Under the pieces are notes generated by a model. That model was not told the DNA's origin, made no database searches, and saw only the letters and a list, made by a program, of their open reading frames with translations. The position numbers and the translations under genes are program-made. From a bacterium (lineage in GTDB: Bacteria; Joyebacterota; Joyebacteria; Joyebacterales; Joyebacteraceae), in the NCBI GenBank assembly GCA_029990205.1, contig JAPEKQ010000009.1, positions 31,743 to 95,742 of the forward strand: DNA of 64,000 bases, written 5' to 3'. Below, piece by piece: positions 48,842-57,785 of this stretch. Position 1 is the stretch's first letter, and every line of letters begins with the position of its first letter.

Positions 48842-51496
48842 CTAGTGGAAGAGGTCCCGCATAATCCCGACCTCGAAACTCCGGCCCGGCTGCGGGAATC
48901 CGCTCTCATCCTCGTACAGCACGTCAAACAGGTTCTCCACTCCGGCGAAGATATCGCCCCACCTCGTCTCGACGGTCGTCCGCAGCCCCATCAGCACGTA
49001 TGCCGGAAGGCTGCTCAGTTCGTCCTCCGCCCGCGGCCCGATGCGTGTGACGCGGGCCATGTACTCCGCGGGACCGTGCTTGTAGGTCAGAATGCCCGTA
49101 GCCGACGTCTTCGGGACCAGCGGCACGTCTGTGTCCGCCTCGACGTCCTTCGCCGAGGTCATCGCGAGACTGAGATCAAGGTTCAGGCTCGATGTCACCG
49201 GATGCCGCACGCTCACCTCCGCACCCCAGGCGTGGACCTTGCCGATGTTCTCGCACGGATCACCGCTCCCGGAGCTCACGATCATGTCGGTCACACGCTG
49301 GTCGAACAGGAGGACCGACAGACGCGATCCGCTCTGCGAGGCCTGCACGAACTCGGCTTCCAGCGAGACAGCGTGTTCCGGCTCCAGGTCGGGATTCCCG
49401 ATCGACGTGCTGTACCACTCCTTGAGAGTCGGGAACCGCGTCTTCGCGCCCGCAAGAAGGCGGGTGCCGAATCCGCCGGCGAAGCTGTGCGACCAGGCGA
49501 TCTGCGGATTGATGCTCGTGAGCGACCGGGCGCTCCCGGTCACCATGTCGGCGTTCGCGGCGAAGGTCAGCCTGTCGTTCATTCCGAGACGATACACGTC
49601 CTGCGCGAAGAGCGAACCGGTCGTCGCGTCGTAGCGCTCCCATTCCTCACCGACGTCGCCCTGCTGCTCCGCGACGTCCCCACGAAGGTTGAGCCCGCCG
49701 GAGATCCGGTGTTCTCCCAACCCCTGGTACTCCGCGTAGGCGATGGCGCCGATGGCGTGATTGGAGACGGTCGAGAGCCAACGACGCTGCGTCCGCTCCG
49801 GATCGCTGTACGACGCCAGCTGGTTGTCATTGGTCGTGTAGAAGAGCTTGCCCTCGACGAACAGCTGCGCATCCGGCCGCCAGTCGACACCCGCGATCGT
49901 GCGCGTCTCGCGCCACGCCGGGAAGCCCCAGTACCGCGGACGGGTTGAGGTCGTCTGCACAGGGGCATCGTGGCTCCCGTCGCTGACCTGGAACGACACC
50001 GACGCGCCGACCGTTTCGCTCAACCGTCCTGCCGCGCGGCCCCAGACCATCATATCCTCTGATGAAGAGAAGTCGCGGAGCTCGCCGTCCTCGAGCGACG
50101 TCGGCTCGTACGAACTCGGCAGCGTGAAGTCGGACCGTCCGTTCGCGGACACGCCGCCGCTGAGATGCGTGTTCCCGATGTAACCTCCGCCCCGGAGGTA
50201 CCCCGAGTAGCCGCCGTCACTGCCCGCAGAGAGGCTGTACCCGAGCCCCGTGCGACCGTGCCCCGTCGTATTGACCTCGACGACACCGCCGATGGCATTC
50301 GCGCCGTAAATGGTGGCAGCGGGCCCCTTGGTCACGCTGACCGTCCCCATGGCCCCCGCCAGCACCAGGCTCGAGTTCACGCTGCCGCTGTACGGATCGG
50401 AGAGCGGGACACCGTCTACGAGCACGACCATCTCGCGTTCTGACAGACCGCGTGAACCGATCTTCTCCTCGCCGCGCGAGTTCGTTCTCACGATCACCCC
50501 CGGCACCATCGAAAGGACCTGCGCCAGGTTGTCCGCGCCGGACGCTCCCATCTCGGCCCCGGACACCTCGAACACGGAGTACGGTCCGAGCAACCTGGTC
50601 CCGAAGACCGTGAGCTCGGGGAAGACGTATATGCTCTGACTCTTGGAGTTGCTCTGAGCGCTACCTCCGTCGTCCCCGTTTCGCGAATCACCGTCCGCCC
50701 ATGCGCCCGTCGTCCACGAGGCGGTGAGCAGAACGGCGAGCAGGAATGCGACAGCCGCCCGGCTCCCGCCGCCGCGAGCGTCGCCGTCACGAGAGGATCC
50801 GGATGATCGGTCTCCGGCGCCGTCGGTCCGCGGCGGAAGGACGCCGCGCGCGCGGGCCAGCGGGGCAAGCAGTATTCGGTCTACGAACATCACGGAGGTC
50901 ACCCCCAGGGCAATGTGCACCAGAATGAGAAATATGATCACGGCGATCGCCTGTGCCGGACTCACCGGCGTGTGACCGACGATCGCTCCGACTGTGAAGC
51001 TGAACACATCCTTCCCCGCGACCAGCCCCCACAAGACGAACGGATGAGCCAGGGACCAGAGGACCGCGAGGATGCCGGCCATGTACCGGGACGTCTGCGA
51101 TCCCGGCCTGAACGAACTCAGAACGAACTCGACGAGAGCGGCCTCGACAATGATCCCTATGGCGGCGAACGACGCGCCACCCAACCCCGAGACCGCCTTG
51201 ACGCCGGCTGCGACGAGACCGACGGCCAGTGATGACCCTCTCCTCGGCACGTTCGCGCGCGCTGTCAGGAGGATCACAACACCGAAGGCGCCAAGGACCG
51301 CCCCGCCGAACGGGACGTGCCATCCTTTAATGAGACCGCCGACGGTGATCTCGATGACCCCCCAGAGAGCTGCCATGAGACCGAGCGTCGTGATCTCACG
51401 GCTCCGGGAGCGCCGGGGCTGCCCGGCAACACGCGGCTCATCCACGTTCGTGCTCTCCTGATGAGGCGTCTGGCCATGCTCCATCGTCAACAGCAT
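48842..51496 (-). CDS. Fusion of ECF-transporter S-component-like membrane domain and TonB-dependent receptor
   Basis: 884 aa from ATG 51496. Residues about 35-208 form about six hydrophobic helices (TTLGLMAALWGVIEITVGGLIKG; GGAVLGAFGVVILLTARANVP; AVIIFLILVHIALGVTSVMFVDRILLAPLA) like an ECF S component. After a charged linker a second signal-like segment at about 244-267 (AAVAFLLAVLLTASWTTGAWADG) leads into a TonB plug (IYVFPELTVFGTRLLG ... LVDGVPLSDPYSGSVNSSLVLAGAMGTVSVTKGPAATIYGANAIGG) and a barrel ending in Phe-His. No stop, and no in-frame ATG/GTG/TTG near the second signal, so one polypeptide is predicted, perhaps cleaved at the internal signal. Substrate probably a vitamin or metal complex. 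Confidence 0.82.
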   Translation of the reverse strand: MLLTMEHGQTPHQESTNVDEPRVAGQPRRSRSREITTLGLMAALWGVIEITVGGLIKGWHVPFGGAVLGAFGVVILLTARANVPRRGSSLAVGLVAAGVKAVSGLGGASFAAIGIIVEAALVEFVLSSFRPGSQTSRYMAGILAVLWSLAHPFVLWGLVAGKDVFSFTVGAIVGHTPVSPAQAIAVIIFLILVHIALGVTSVMFVDRILLAPLARARGVLPPRTDGAGDRSSGSSRDGDARGGGSRAAVAFLLAVLLTASWTTGAWADGDSRNGDDGGSAQSNSKSQSIYVFPELTVFGTRLLGPYSVFEVSGAEMGASGADNLAQVLSMVPGVIVRTNSRGEEKIGSRGLSEREMVVLVDGVPLSDPYSGSVNSSLVLAGAMGTVSVTKGPAATIYGANAIGGVVEVNTTGHGRTGLGYSLSAGSDGGYSGYLRGGGYIGNTHLSGGVSANGRSDFTLPSSYEPTSLEDGELRDFSSSEDMMVWGRAAGRLSETVGASVSFQVSDGSHDAPVQTTSTRPRYWGFPAWRETRTIAGVDWRPDAQLFVEGKLFYTTNDNQLASYSDPERTQRRWLSTVSNHAIGAIAYAEYQGLGEHRISGGLNLRGDVAEQQGDVGEEWERYDATTGSLFAQDVYRLGMNDRLTFAANADMVTGSARSLTSINPQIAWSHSFAGGFGTRLLAGAKTRFPTLKEWYSTSIGNPDLEPEHAVSLEAEFVQASQSGSRLSVLLFDQRVTDMIVSSGSGDPCENIGKVHAWGAEVSVRHPVTSSLNLDLSLAMTSAKDVEADTDVPLVPKTSATGILTYKHGPAEYMARVTRIGPRAEDELSSLPAYVLMGLRTTVETRWGDIFAGVENLFDVLYEDESGFPQPGRSFEVGIMRDLFH

Positions 51497-51623
51497 CCCC
51501 CATGGTCCTCGCGAGGTCGTTGTGAGAGGCCGGGGGACTGCCGCCGGTCGAGCGGGCTGCAGGGCCGCGGTCGGTTCATGGTACACCACACCCCCGGAGA
51601 GCGCAACGGCCACGCACGGCATC

Positions 51624-51652
51624 TTGACCCCCTGCCCCGGCTATGTTATACT
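51624..51652 (+). promoter_or_regulatory. Strong sigma-70 promoter of gene 51714-52577
   Basis: TTGACC, 17-base spacer, TATACT, 61 bp before the ATG. Confidence 0.75.
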
Positions 51653-51713
51653 CATGAACAGCGTATTGCACAGTGGAATCATCGTACTCACTTCCGGACA
51701 GGAGGGAGATCTG

Positions 51714-52577
51714 ATGACAAGAGTGCTAGTCGTTCTGGCGGTTCTCATCGCGGCCACGCCCGCATTCGCGGCCAACTCACGCCTCGGCCACGAGGACGAC
51801 GTGACGGTCGATATCCAGGCAGCAGGCCCGCAGCTGTACGTGGCCGATGTCCTCATCTGTGTTGACATCAATGCGAACGCCGGTTTCTTCGATCCGAGCA
51901 CGCGCTACGCCGACGCATTCACCGCGGCGGGTGCGACGAGCTTCTCGTTCGCTTCGGTCGAGGTCGCCGATGGATCGATCGTCTTCCCACCCGACGTCAC
52001 GGCGGACAACTACTCGGTCGTCGTGCTTCTCACGAGTGAGAACTGGTGGTCAGCGCCGCAGAACATCGACCCGGCGGACGAAGCCGTGCTCGCGAGCTAC
52101 CTCGACACGGGCGGCAACCTGCTCGTCGTCGGACAGGACTACATGTACGGCGCACACCCGGAGATGGGATCGTGCAGCGGATTCCCGCGCGAGTATCTCG
52201 GGCTTGACTACTGCACGCAGGACATCATCTGGGCTCCGCTGACGGCGACCATCAGCGGCTCCGCGGGCAGTATGTTCGAGGGCGAGAGTTACTTCCTCGA
52301 CTCGACGACCGTCTTCCTGAGCAACGAGTTCTTCCCGGATGTCGCGACGCCGACCGACAACGCGGGCTACCTCTTCTACTACGACGAGGCCGCGACGGAC
52401 GGAGTCGCCATCTACCACGACTCGGGTGCTTTCAAGACCGTCTGGTGCGGTATCGAGCTCTCGGCGGCGACGGACATCGACTTCAACTACATCATCGACG
52501 TTCTCTACCAGTGGTTCCTGACCAGCACGCCGGTCGAGGATACGAGCTGGGGCAGCATCAAGGCCATGTACCGCTAG
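51714..52577 (+). CDS. Exported GATase1/ThuA-like-fold protein with WGxIKxxYR tail
   Basis: 287 aa from ATG 51714 (SD AGGAGGGAG). Signal peptide MTRVLVVLAVLIAATPAFAA. The body alternates strands and helices like a class-I glutamine-amidotransferase-like fold (VLICVDINANAGFFDPSTRY, YSVVVLLTSENWWSAPQNIDPADEAVLASYLDTGGNLLVVGQDYMYG). The nucleophile Cys of true amidotransferases is not evident at the turn, so binding rather than catalysis is likely. Similar domains occur beside secreted peptidases. Ends STPVEDTSWGSIKAMYR. Monocistronic, with its own promoter and terminator. Confidence 0.8.
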   Translation: MTRVLVVLAVLIAATPAFAANSRLGHEDDVTVDIQAAGPQLYVADVLICVDINANAGFFDPSTRYADAFTAAGATSFSFASVEVADGSIVFPPDVTADNYSVVVLLTSENWWSAPQNIDPADEAVLASYLDTGGNLLVVGQDYMYGAHPEMGSCSGFPREYLGLDYCTQDIIWAPLTATISGSAGSMFEGESYFLDSTTVFLSNEFFPDVATPTDNAGYLFYYDEAATDGVAIYHDSGAFKTVWCGIELSAATDIDFNYIIDVLYQWFLTSTPVEDTSWGSIKAMYR

Positions 52578-52634
52578 CACGGACACCGTCCGGCGAGGCA
52601 CTCTGTCGGGCGTGGAACCGACGAATGACACGAG

Positions 52635-52664
52635 AGACGGGCGGGGTTCTCCCCGCCCGTCTTT
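52635..52664 (+). terminator. Terminator of gene 51714-52577
   Basis: Perfect 12-bp stem AGACGGGCGGGG / CCCCGCCCGTCT with loop TTCT, then TTTG. Confidence 0.9.
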
Positions 52665-52760
52665 GCGTTCGGCCCGCACGGTCGGCTATACTTCCTGCGC
52701 TGATGTGTGTCGAATGAGACAGGCGCACACGCCTGACCCGGACCCGACCATGGAGGAACG

Positions 52761-53174
52761 ATGCCCGACGAGCGAGCGAACGACAGCAGCGAGGTGCGGC
52801 CCGGCGACGCGGGTGACGAGAGCCAGCCGACCGCCGTCGTGCGAACCGTCGCCGGTGAACTCGAGGCCGAGGCCATCCGGACGGCTCTCGAGTCGGCGGG
52901 AATCCCTGTGCGGATCAAGATGGAATCCGTGGCGAAGCTCATCGCGGTGACGGTCGACGGACTCGGCAAGGTCGAGGTTCTCGTCCCCCCCGCCCGCCTG
53001 GACGAAGCGCGCGACATCCTTGCAACCGTCATCGACCAGGACGAGCTGGCGGAGGAAGCCCTCGCGTGCGGCGACGACGCAACAGCCCCGGAGGATGCTC
53101 CGGCAACAGCCCCGGAGGATGCTCCGGCAGCAACCCCGGAGGATGCTCCGGCAACAGCCCCGGAGGATGCATGA
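52761..53174 (+). CDS. DUF2007-like signal-transducing protein with repetitive tail
   Basis: 137 aa. The core (about 24-95: AVVRTVAGELEAEAIRTALESAGIPVRIKMES ... KVEVLVPPARLDEARDILATVI) is a ferredoxin-like DUF2007 domain, possibly a small ligand or protein-interaction module. The last 35 residues are (A-T-A-P-E-D-A-P) repeats encoded by a 24-bp tandem repeat. Its TGA overlaps the next gene's ATG (ATGA), so the two are translationally coupled. Confidence 0.8.
   Translation: MPDERANDSSEVRPGDAGDESQPTAVVRTVAGELEAEAIRTALESAGIPVRIKMESVAKLIAVTVDGLGKVEVLVPPARLDEARDILATVIDQDELAEEALACGDDATAPEDAPATAPEDAPAATPEDAPATAPEDA
53079..53170. repeat. 24-bp tandem repeat (3.8 units)
   Basis: Units at 53079-53102, 53103-53126, 53127-53150 and 53151-53170, consensus GCAACAGCCCCGGAGGATGC-TCCG. 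Each unit contains GGAGGATG, i.e. an SD plus ATG; the last one provides the real SD of the thioesterase gene at 53171. Confidence 0.9.
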
Positions 53175-53593
53175 CGAAGCTCGATCTCTCCGATGACTCC
53201 ATGTGCTTCGCCTGCGGCAAGCAGAACCCCGACGGGCTTCATCTCGAGTTCACTGAGACTCCTGACGGTCTCAGCACGACGATCGCGTTCGATCAGAGGT
53301 TCCAGGGCTACCGCGACATCGTGCACGGAGGCCTTGTCAGCACCGTGCTCGACGAGGCGATGGTGACACTCCTCAACCGGACGGGCGTACTCGCCCTGAC
53401 GGCCGAACTCACGATCCGCTTCCTCTCCCCCGTTCGGGTCGGAGAGCCGATCACCTTCACGGCGCGCCTGGTGGAGTCCAGACGGAACGTTCACCGCGTC
53501 GAGGCCGTGGCGACGCGCGATGGAGAGACGGTCGCGAGAAGCGAAGCCAGGTTCATGTCGGTAGGGACCGTCGCTCCTCAGTCGGCATCCTGA
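53171..53593 (+). CDS. Hotdog-fold acyl-CoA thioesterase (PaaI/4HBT family)
   Basis: 140 aa from ATG 53171 (GGAGGATGC-ATG). Hotdog signature GYRDIVHGGLVSTVLDEAMVTLLNRTGVLALTAELTIRFLSPVRVGEPI, with catalytic-region HGG and Asp/Glu in LDEAM. N-terminal DSMCFACGKQNPDGLHLEF has the C-x2-C-G-x-x-N-P-x-G-L motif common in this subgroup. Cleaves acyl-CoA thioesters in the cytoplasm; substrate unknown. Confidence 0.9.
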   Translation: MTKLDLSDDSMCFACGKQNPDGLHLEFTETPDGLSTTIAFDQRFQGYRDIVHGGLVSTVLDEAMVTLLNRTGVLALTAELTIRFLSPVRVGEPITFTARLVESRRNVHRVEAVATRDGETVARSEARFMSVGTVAPQSAS

Positions 53594-53698
53594 CGAGCAC
53601 CGACACCGGGGACAACGTGCGCCGTTCCTCCCGGTGTCCTAGCACCCCCCTGGCCGTGCCCCCCGAGCACACACGAGCCTGACGCTCCGGTCATTTCA

Positions 53699-53727
53699 TT
53701 GACTAATGCATGATAATGTGCAATAAT
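53699..53727 (+). promoter_or_regulatory. Promoter of gene 53786-57670
   Basis: TTGACT, 17-base spacer, AATAAT, in an unusually AT-rich patch, 58 bp before GTG. Confidence 0.55.
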
Positions 53728-53785
53728 GAGGGAAATACGTTCTTCACACCGAACGCCGTCACCGAACGACGGTGAGGAGGGATTC

Positions 53786-56700
53786 GTGCATCCAGCCCTG
53801 ACTCCGCGTCGACCGAACACGTCTATGCCTGCGGTTGCCGCACTCCTCGTGCTCGCTCTGCTCGCGTCGGTCGTCAGCGTCGCGAGTGCGTCGGACGTCC
53901 GGCGGCAGGTCTCGCAGGAGACCGCCATCGAGCTGATCGAGAGCTCGACCGATCGCGTCGTCGTACGCTTCTCGCCGGACCGCGAAGGTCTTGCGGAGAG
54001 TACCTACCTCCAGGTTCCGGACCACGGCAGCATCACGGCCGTCATCGAACCGCCGGGCGCCGCGCGGGTCTCGGAGCCGGGACTGATGCGCGGACTCCGG
54101 ATCGTCCAGGTCACGTTCGTTCCTGACGCCGGCGTGACCGAGGCTACGGTGACCCTCACCGCTTCGGGCGAGCCGGGCGTCAACGAAGCCACGCGCGCCC
54201 GCACACCGTACTCCCCCGTCTTCGAGAACGTCTACCGCAGCACGATCCTCAACTACCAGAGAGTCGGTCGCGTCGCGGACGAGTGCATCCCGGGAACAGC
54301 TCACGGCGACATGGGGCGACGCGATGAGATCGAGTTCGGGGCGCGCTACCTCGTGATCACGACGCCCTCGTTCGCTTCGATCGTGGACGACCTCGCCGAG
54401 TGGCGGCACCTCATGGGACTCCAGACGATGGTCGTCGACCTCAACACGACCGGGTACTCGGGAGAGTCGATCAAATCGTACATCCAGACGGCGTACGACA
54501 CATGGGCGGTACCGCCCGAGTACATCCTCCTTGTCGGCGATACGGAGGACATCCCCGCCTACGAGGACGGGACCGCGACCGATGACTACTACGCGCAGCT
54601 CGAAGGCGATGACCTGTTCATCGACACACTCCTCGGTCGGTTCACCGCGGACACGACGAGCGAGTGCGCGACGCTCGTGGCCAAGGCTCTCGGGTACGAG
54701 AGGACGCCGGTCACGAGTGATCCGAACTGGCCGGTGAGCGGAACGTTCACGGTCGCCGACGATTTCGACGGCGGCGACTGGATCTACTACCTGAACACCT
54801 GGTTCATCTACGACCTGATGGACGAGGCCGGATTCACCGAGATGGACACGCTGTTCGATCGGAACGACGTGTCCTCGAGCGAGGTCTACGCTTCGTGGAA
54901 CGCCGGTCGCGGGTTCGTCAACTTCCGCGGTCAGGCGTGGACCACGTGGCCCGGCGCGTTCGGGGTCAACCCGGGGAATCTCACGAACGGGTGGAAGCTC
55001 CCCATCGTCGTCTCCGCGACATGCGCGACCGGCATCTATCACAGCGACGGATTCATCTGCGAGAGCATCGTCCGCGCAGGGACCTCGACATACCCGCGGG
55101 GCGCGGTCGCCTTCATCGGAAGCAACACGGCCTATCCGGGCAGTGGACGCCTCGCGAGGCTCCGCGGCGCCGGCGACATGGCGTTCTTCGAGCAGGCCTT
55201 CGGAGAGAACGGCGGGGAACTCGGCGCAGCAGCTCTGGCCTCGAAGCTCGCCGTCTACGAGTTCGACGGCGACACCGTCGAGTACAAGGCATGGAACCTC
55301 CTCGGCGATCCGGCGATGCGCGTCTGGACGGGGCACCCCGAACCGCTCCAGGTGTTCCACGACGAGTACTTCCACGAGAGCCAGTCGGTGTTCGACGTGA
55401 CCGTCCTGTCCGGTGGTCAGGCGCTGGAGGGAGCGCTCGTGGCTTGCGTGAAGGCTGGGGACATCTACGCGTGGGGCACGACGGACGTGAACGGACAGAT
55501 TCTGTTCCCGCTGACGCCGTCCTCATCCGGAGCCTTCTCTGTCACGGTAACCGCGCGCAATCACCTTCCGTACGAAGGCAGCGCGACTGCGCTCGACAGC
55601 GGGTCCTTCATCGTCTACTCGGGCATGACACTCGATGACTCCGTTGGCGGCAACGGTGATGGCCTGTTGAGTCCCGGTGAGACCGCCGCCCTCATGGTCT
55701 CCCTTGAGAACTCGGGAGATGTCGGAGCCTCGTCGGTATCGGCCACACTGCGGAGCCTGTCGGCGGAGGCGGCGGTGACCGACAGCGTCTCATCGTTCGG
55801 CAGCATGCTCCCGAGCGAGATCGTGGCGGGGACGCCCCAGTACAGGATCGAGGCGCTTGCCTCCTGCCCCGTCGGCCAGCAGATCCCGCTCTCTCTGGTC
55901 ATCACCTCCGGCGACACGGTGCGTGCCGTCGCACCGCCGATCATACCGATCGCCTCGGGTGATCTGGAGATCATCGGTACCGTCGTCGACGATGCCGCCC
56001 CCGGCGGCAACGGAGGCGGCGACGCAAGCGCCGGCGAGGTGGTCGGGCTCGTTCTGTCCTTCGAGAACGTCGGTCTGTGCGACGTCGATGGCGTGACAGC
56101 CTCGCTCACGAGCGCGGACCCGTACGTCACCGTGACCTCGGGCGGAGCTCTGCTCGGAGACCTGGGCCCGGGCGGCATCGCATCGAACGCCATCACACCG
56201 TTCGTTCTCTCGGTGGCTCCCGGCGCGCCGGACGGCCACGACCTGACGCTGAACATCGAACTGGGCGGAACGGGGCACTCCTACGTCTACACCGAGACGC
56301 TCGTCCTCGAGCTCCCGGTCGCCGGACCGACATTGTCGCTCGCGACGGGGCCGGACACGTACGGGTACTACTGCTATGACGTCGGGGACTCGATCTACGC
56401 GGCCGCGCCGGAGTACGAGTGGTTCGACATCTCATCGCCGGGGCCGGGCCTGCTCATCGAGGACATCACGGACGCTGACGATGCGACGGTCGGGGTCAAC
56501 ATGCCCTTCAACTTCGTCTACTACGGGACCTCGTATCTCGTCGTCTCGGTCTGCTCGAACGGCTTCGTATCGATGGGCGTCGAGGACTACCGCTTCGGTT
56601 ACAACAGCGCCATCCCGCACACGGACGGCCCCGAGAACATGATCGCGCCGTTCTGGGAGGACCTCGACCCGTCGGCCTCCGGCGACATCTACCGCTGGTA

Positions 56701-57670
56701 CGATGCCGACAATCACCGGTTCATCATCCAGTTCGACGAGGTGCCGATCTGGAACACGAACGACTACCAGACCTTCCAGGTCATCCTGCTCGACGAGGAC
56801 CACCACCCGACGCCGTCGGGAGACGGCCAGATCCTCATCGTCTACGAGTCCGTCACCGCGCCAACCTCATGTACCGTAGGCATCGAGAGCTTCGACGAAA
56901 CCGACGGGATCCAGTACCTGTTCGATGGGACCTACGACGGACATGCGGCTCCGCTGACGAGTGGTTCCGCGCTGCTCTTCACGACGGACGTGCCGGTTGA
57001 ACCCGACGTCCCCTGGCTCGTGCTCGATAGCGTCACGGTCGACGATAGCGCGGGAGGAGACGGAAACGGGACGGCCGGACTCGGCGAGACGGTCGAGCTG
57101 ACGATCGAACTGGGCAACCAGGGCGACGCGAACGCGATGAATGTCACGGCGGCGCTCGTGTCCGGGTCCGCCGCCGCGACGATAGTGGACGGCACGACAA
57201 CGTATCCGAACATCGTCGTCGGCGGGAGTGCCGACAACAGCGCGGCGCTGACGGTCCAGATCGCCGAATCGCTGGCCGACACGGTGGCCACACTGTGGCT
57301 GGAGGTCGACTCCAACGGCGGCGGCTATCACGGCGTCGTCCGGTGCGAGCTCCACATCGACCTGAGCGGCACGGGAGTCGCCGACATCCCGCTGGCGTTC
57401 GGCCTGAGACCCTGCTACCCGAACCCGTTCCGCGGCGGCACGAGCATGCAGCTGGCGCTTCCCGCGCCGGCCGATGCGTCGGTCAGGATCTACTCTCCCG
57501 CCGGACGGCTCGTCCGCACACTCCACGACGGTCAGCTCCGAGCCGGCGCACACACGCTCACGTGGGACGGAAGGGACTCCACGGGACGGCGTGCCGCCAG
57601 CGGCATCTACTTCGTCCGGGCCGAGGCGGCGGGTCGCGAGGAGTCACGGAAGGTCGTGCTTCTCAGGTAG
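53786..57670 (+). CDS. Gingipain-like (peptidase C25 family) secreted protein with FlgD-like C-terminal domain
   Basis: 1294 aa from GTG 53786 (SD GAGGAGGG). Signal peptide near residues 12-34 (MPAVAALLVLALLASVVSVASA). The C25 domain spans about 170-540: YLVITTPSFASIVDDLAEWRHLMGLQTMVV, YILLVGDTEDIPAY, GRGFVNFRGQAWTTWPGAF, VVSATCATGIYHSDGF with the candidate catalytic Cys, and WNLLGDPAMRVW. The catalytic His expected in N-Y-x-G-H-G is Arg/Gln here (NFRGQAW). CARDB-like and beta-sandwich domains follow, then a FlgD/T9SS-like end (YPNPFRGG ... IYSPAGRLVRTLHDG ... WDGRDSTGR ... GIYFVRAEA ... KVVLLR). Surface or secreted; activity uncertain. Confidence 0.87.
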   Translation: MHPALTPRRPNTSMPAVAALLVLALLASVVSVASASDVRRQVSQETAIELIESSTDRVVVRFSPDREGLAESTYLQVPDHGSITAVIEPPGAARVSEPGLMRGLRIVQVTFVPDAGVTEATVTLTASGEPGVNEATRARTPYSPVFENVYRSTILNYQRVGRVADECIPGTAHGDMGRRDEIEFGARYLVITTPSFASIVDDLAEWRHLMGLQTMVVDLNTTGYSGESIKSYIQTAYDTWAVPPEYILLVGDTEDIPAYEDGTATDDYYAQLEGDDLFIDTLLGRFTADTTSECATLVAKALGYERTPVTSDPNWPVSGTFTVADDFDGGDWIYYLNTWFIYDLMDEAGFTEMDTLFDRNDVSSSEVYASWNAGRGFVNFRGQAWTTWPGAFGVNPGNLTNGWKLPIVVSATCATGIYHSDGFICESIVRAGTSTYPRGAVAFIGSNTAYPGSGRLARLRGAGDMAFFEQAFGENGGELGAAALASKLAVYEFDGDTVEYKAWNLLGDPAMRVWTGHPEPLQVFHDEYFHESQSVFDVTVLSGGQALEGALVACVKAGDIYAWGTTDVNGQILFPLTPSSSGAFSVTVTARNHLPYEGSATALDSGSFIVYSGMTLDDSVGGNGDGLLSPGETAALMVSLENSGDVGASSVSATLRSLSAEAAVTDSVSSFGSMLPSEIVAGTPQYRIEALASCPVGQQIPLSLVITSGDTVRAVAPPIIPIASGDLEIIGTVVDDAAPGGNGGGDASAGEVVGLVLSFENVGLCDVDGVTASLTSADPYVTVTSGGALLGDLGPGGIASNAITPFVLSVAPGAPDGHDLTLNIELGGTGHSYVYTETLVLELPVAGPTLSLATGPDTYGYYCYDVGDSIYAAAPEYEWFDISSPGPGLLIEDITDADDATVGVNMPFNFVYYGTSYLVVSVCSNGFVSMGVEDYRFGYNSAIPHTDGPENMIAPFWEDLDPSASGDIYRWYDADNHRFIIQFDEVPIWNTNDYQTFQVILLDEDHHPTPSGDGQILIVYESVTAPTSCTVGIESFDETDGIQYLFDGTYDGHAAPLTSGSALLFTTDVPVEPDVPWLVLDSVTVDDSAGGDGNGTAGLGETVELTIELGNQGDANAMNVTAALVSGSAAATIVDGTTTYPNIVVGGSADNSAALTVQIAESLADTVATLWLEVDSNGGGYHGVVRCELHIDLSGTGVADIPLAFGLRPCYPNPFRGGTSMQLALPAPADASVRIYSPAGRLVRTLHDGQLRAGAHTLTWDGRDSTGRRAASGIYFVRAEAAGREESRKVVLLR

Positions 57671-57718
57671 TCCCCGCTGGAGCGCCGGCGGTTGCGACGC
57701 GACACCGACGACACGAAG

Positions 57719-57749
57719 ACGGGGCCCCGTGCATGGCACGGGGCCCCGT
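57719..57749. terminator. Bidirectional terminator
   Basis: Perfect 14-bp stem ACGGGGCCCCGTGC / GCACGGGGCCCCGT, loop ATG; lies between convergent genes 53786 and 57786. Confidence 0.88.
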
Positions 57750-57785
57750 TCACTTGTGATTCGGATGGTGCGTGGTACGTCCCGA

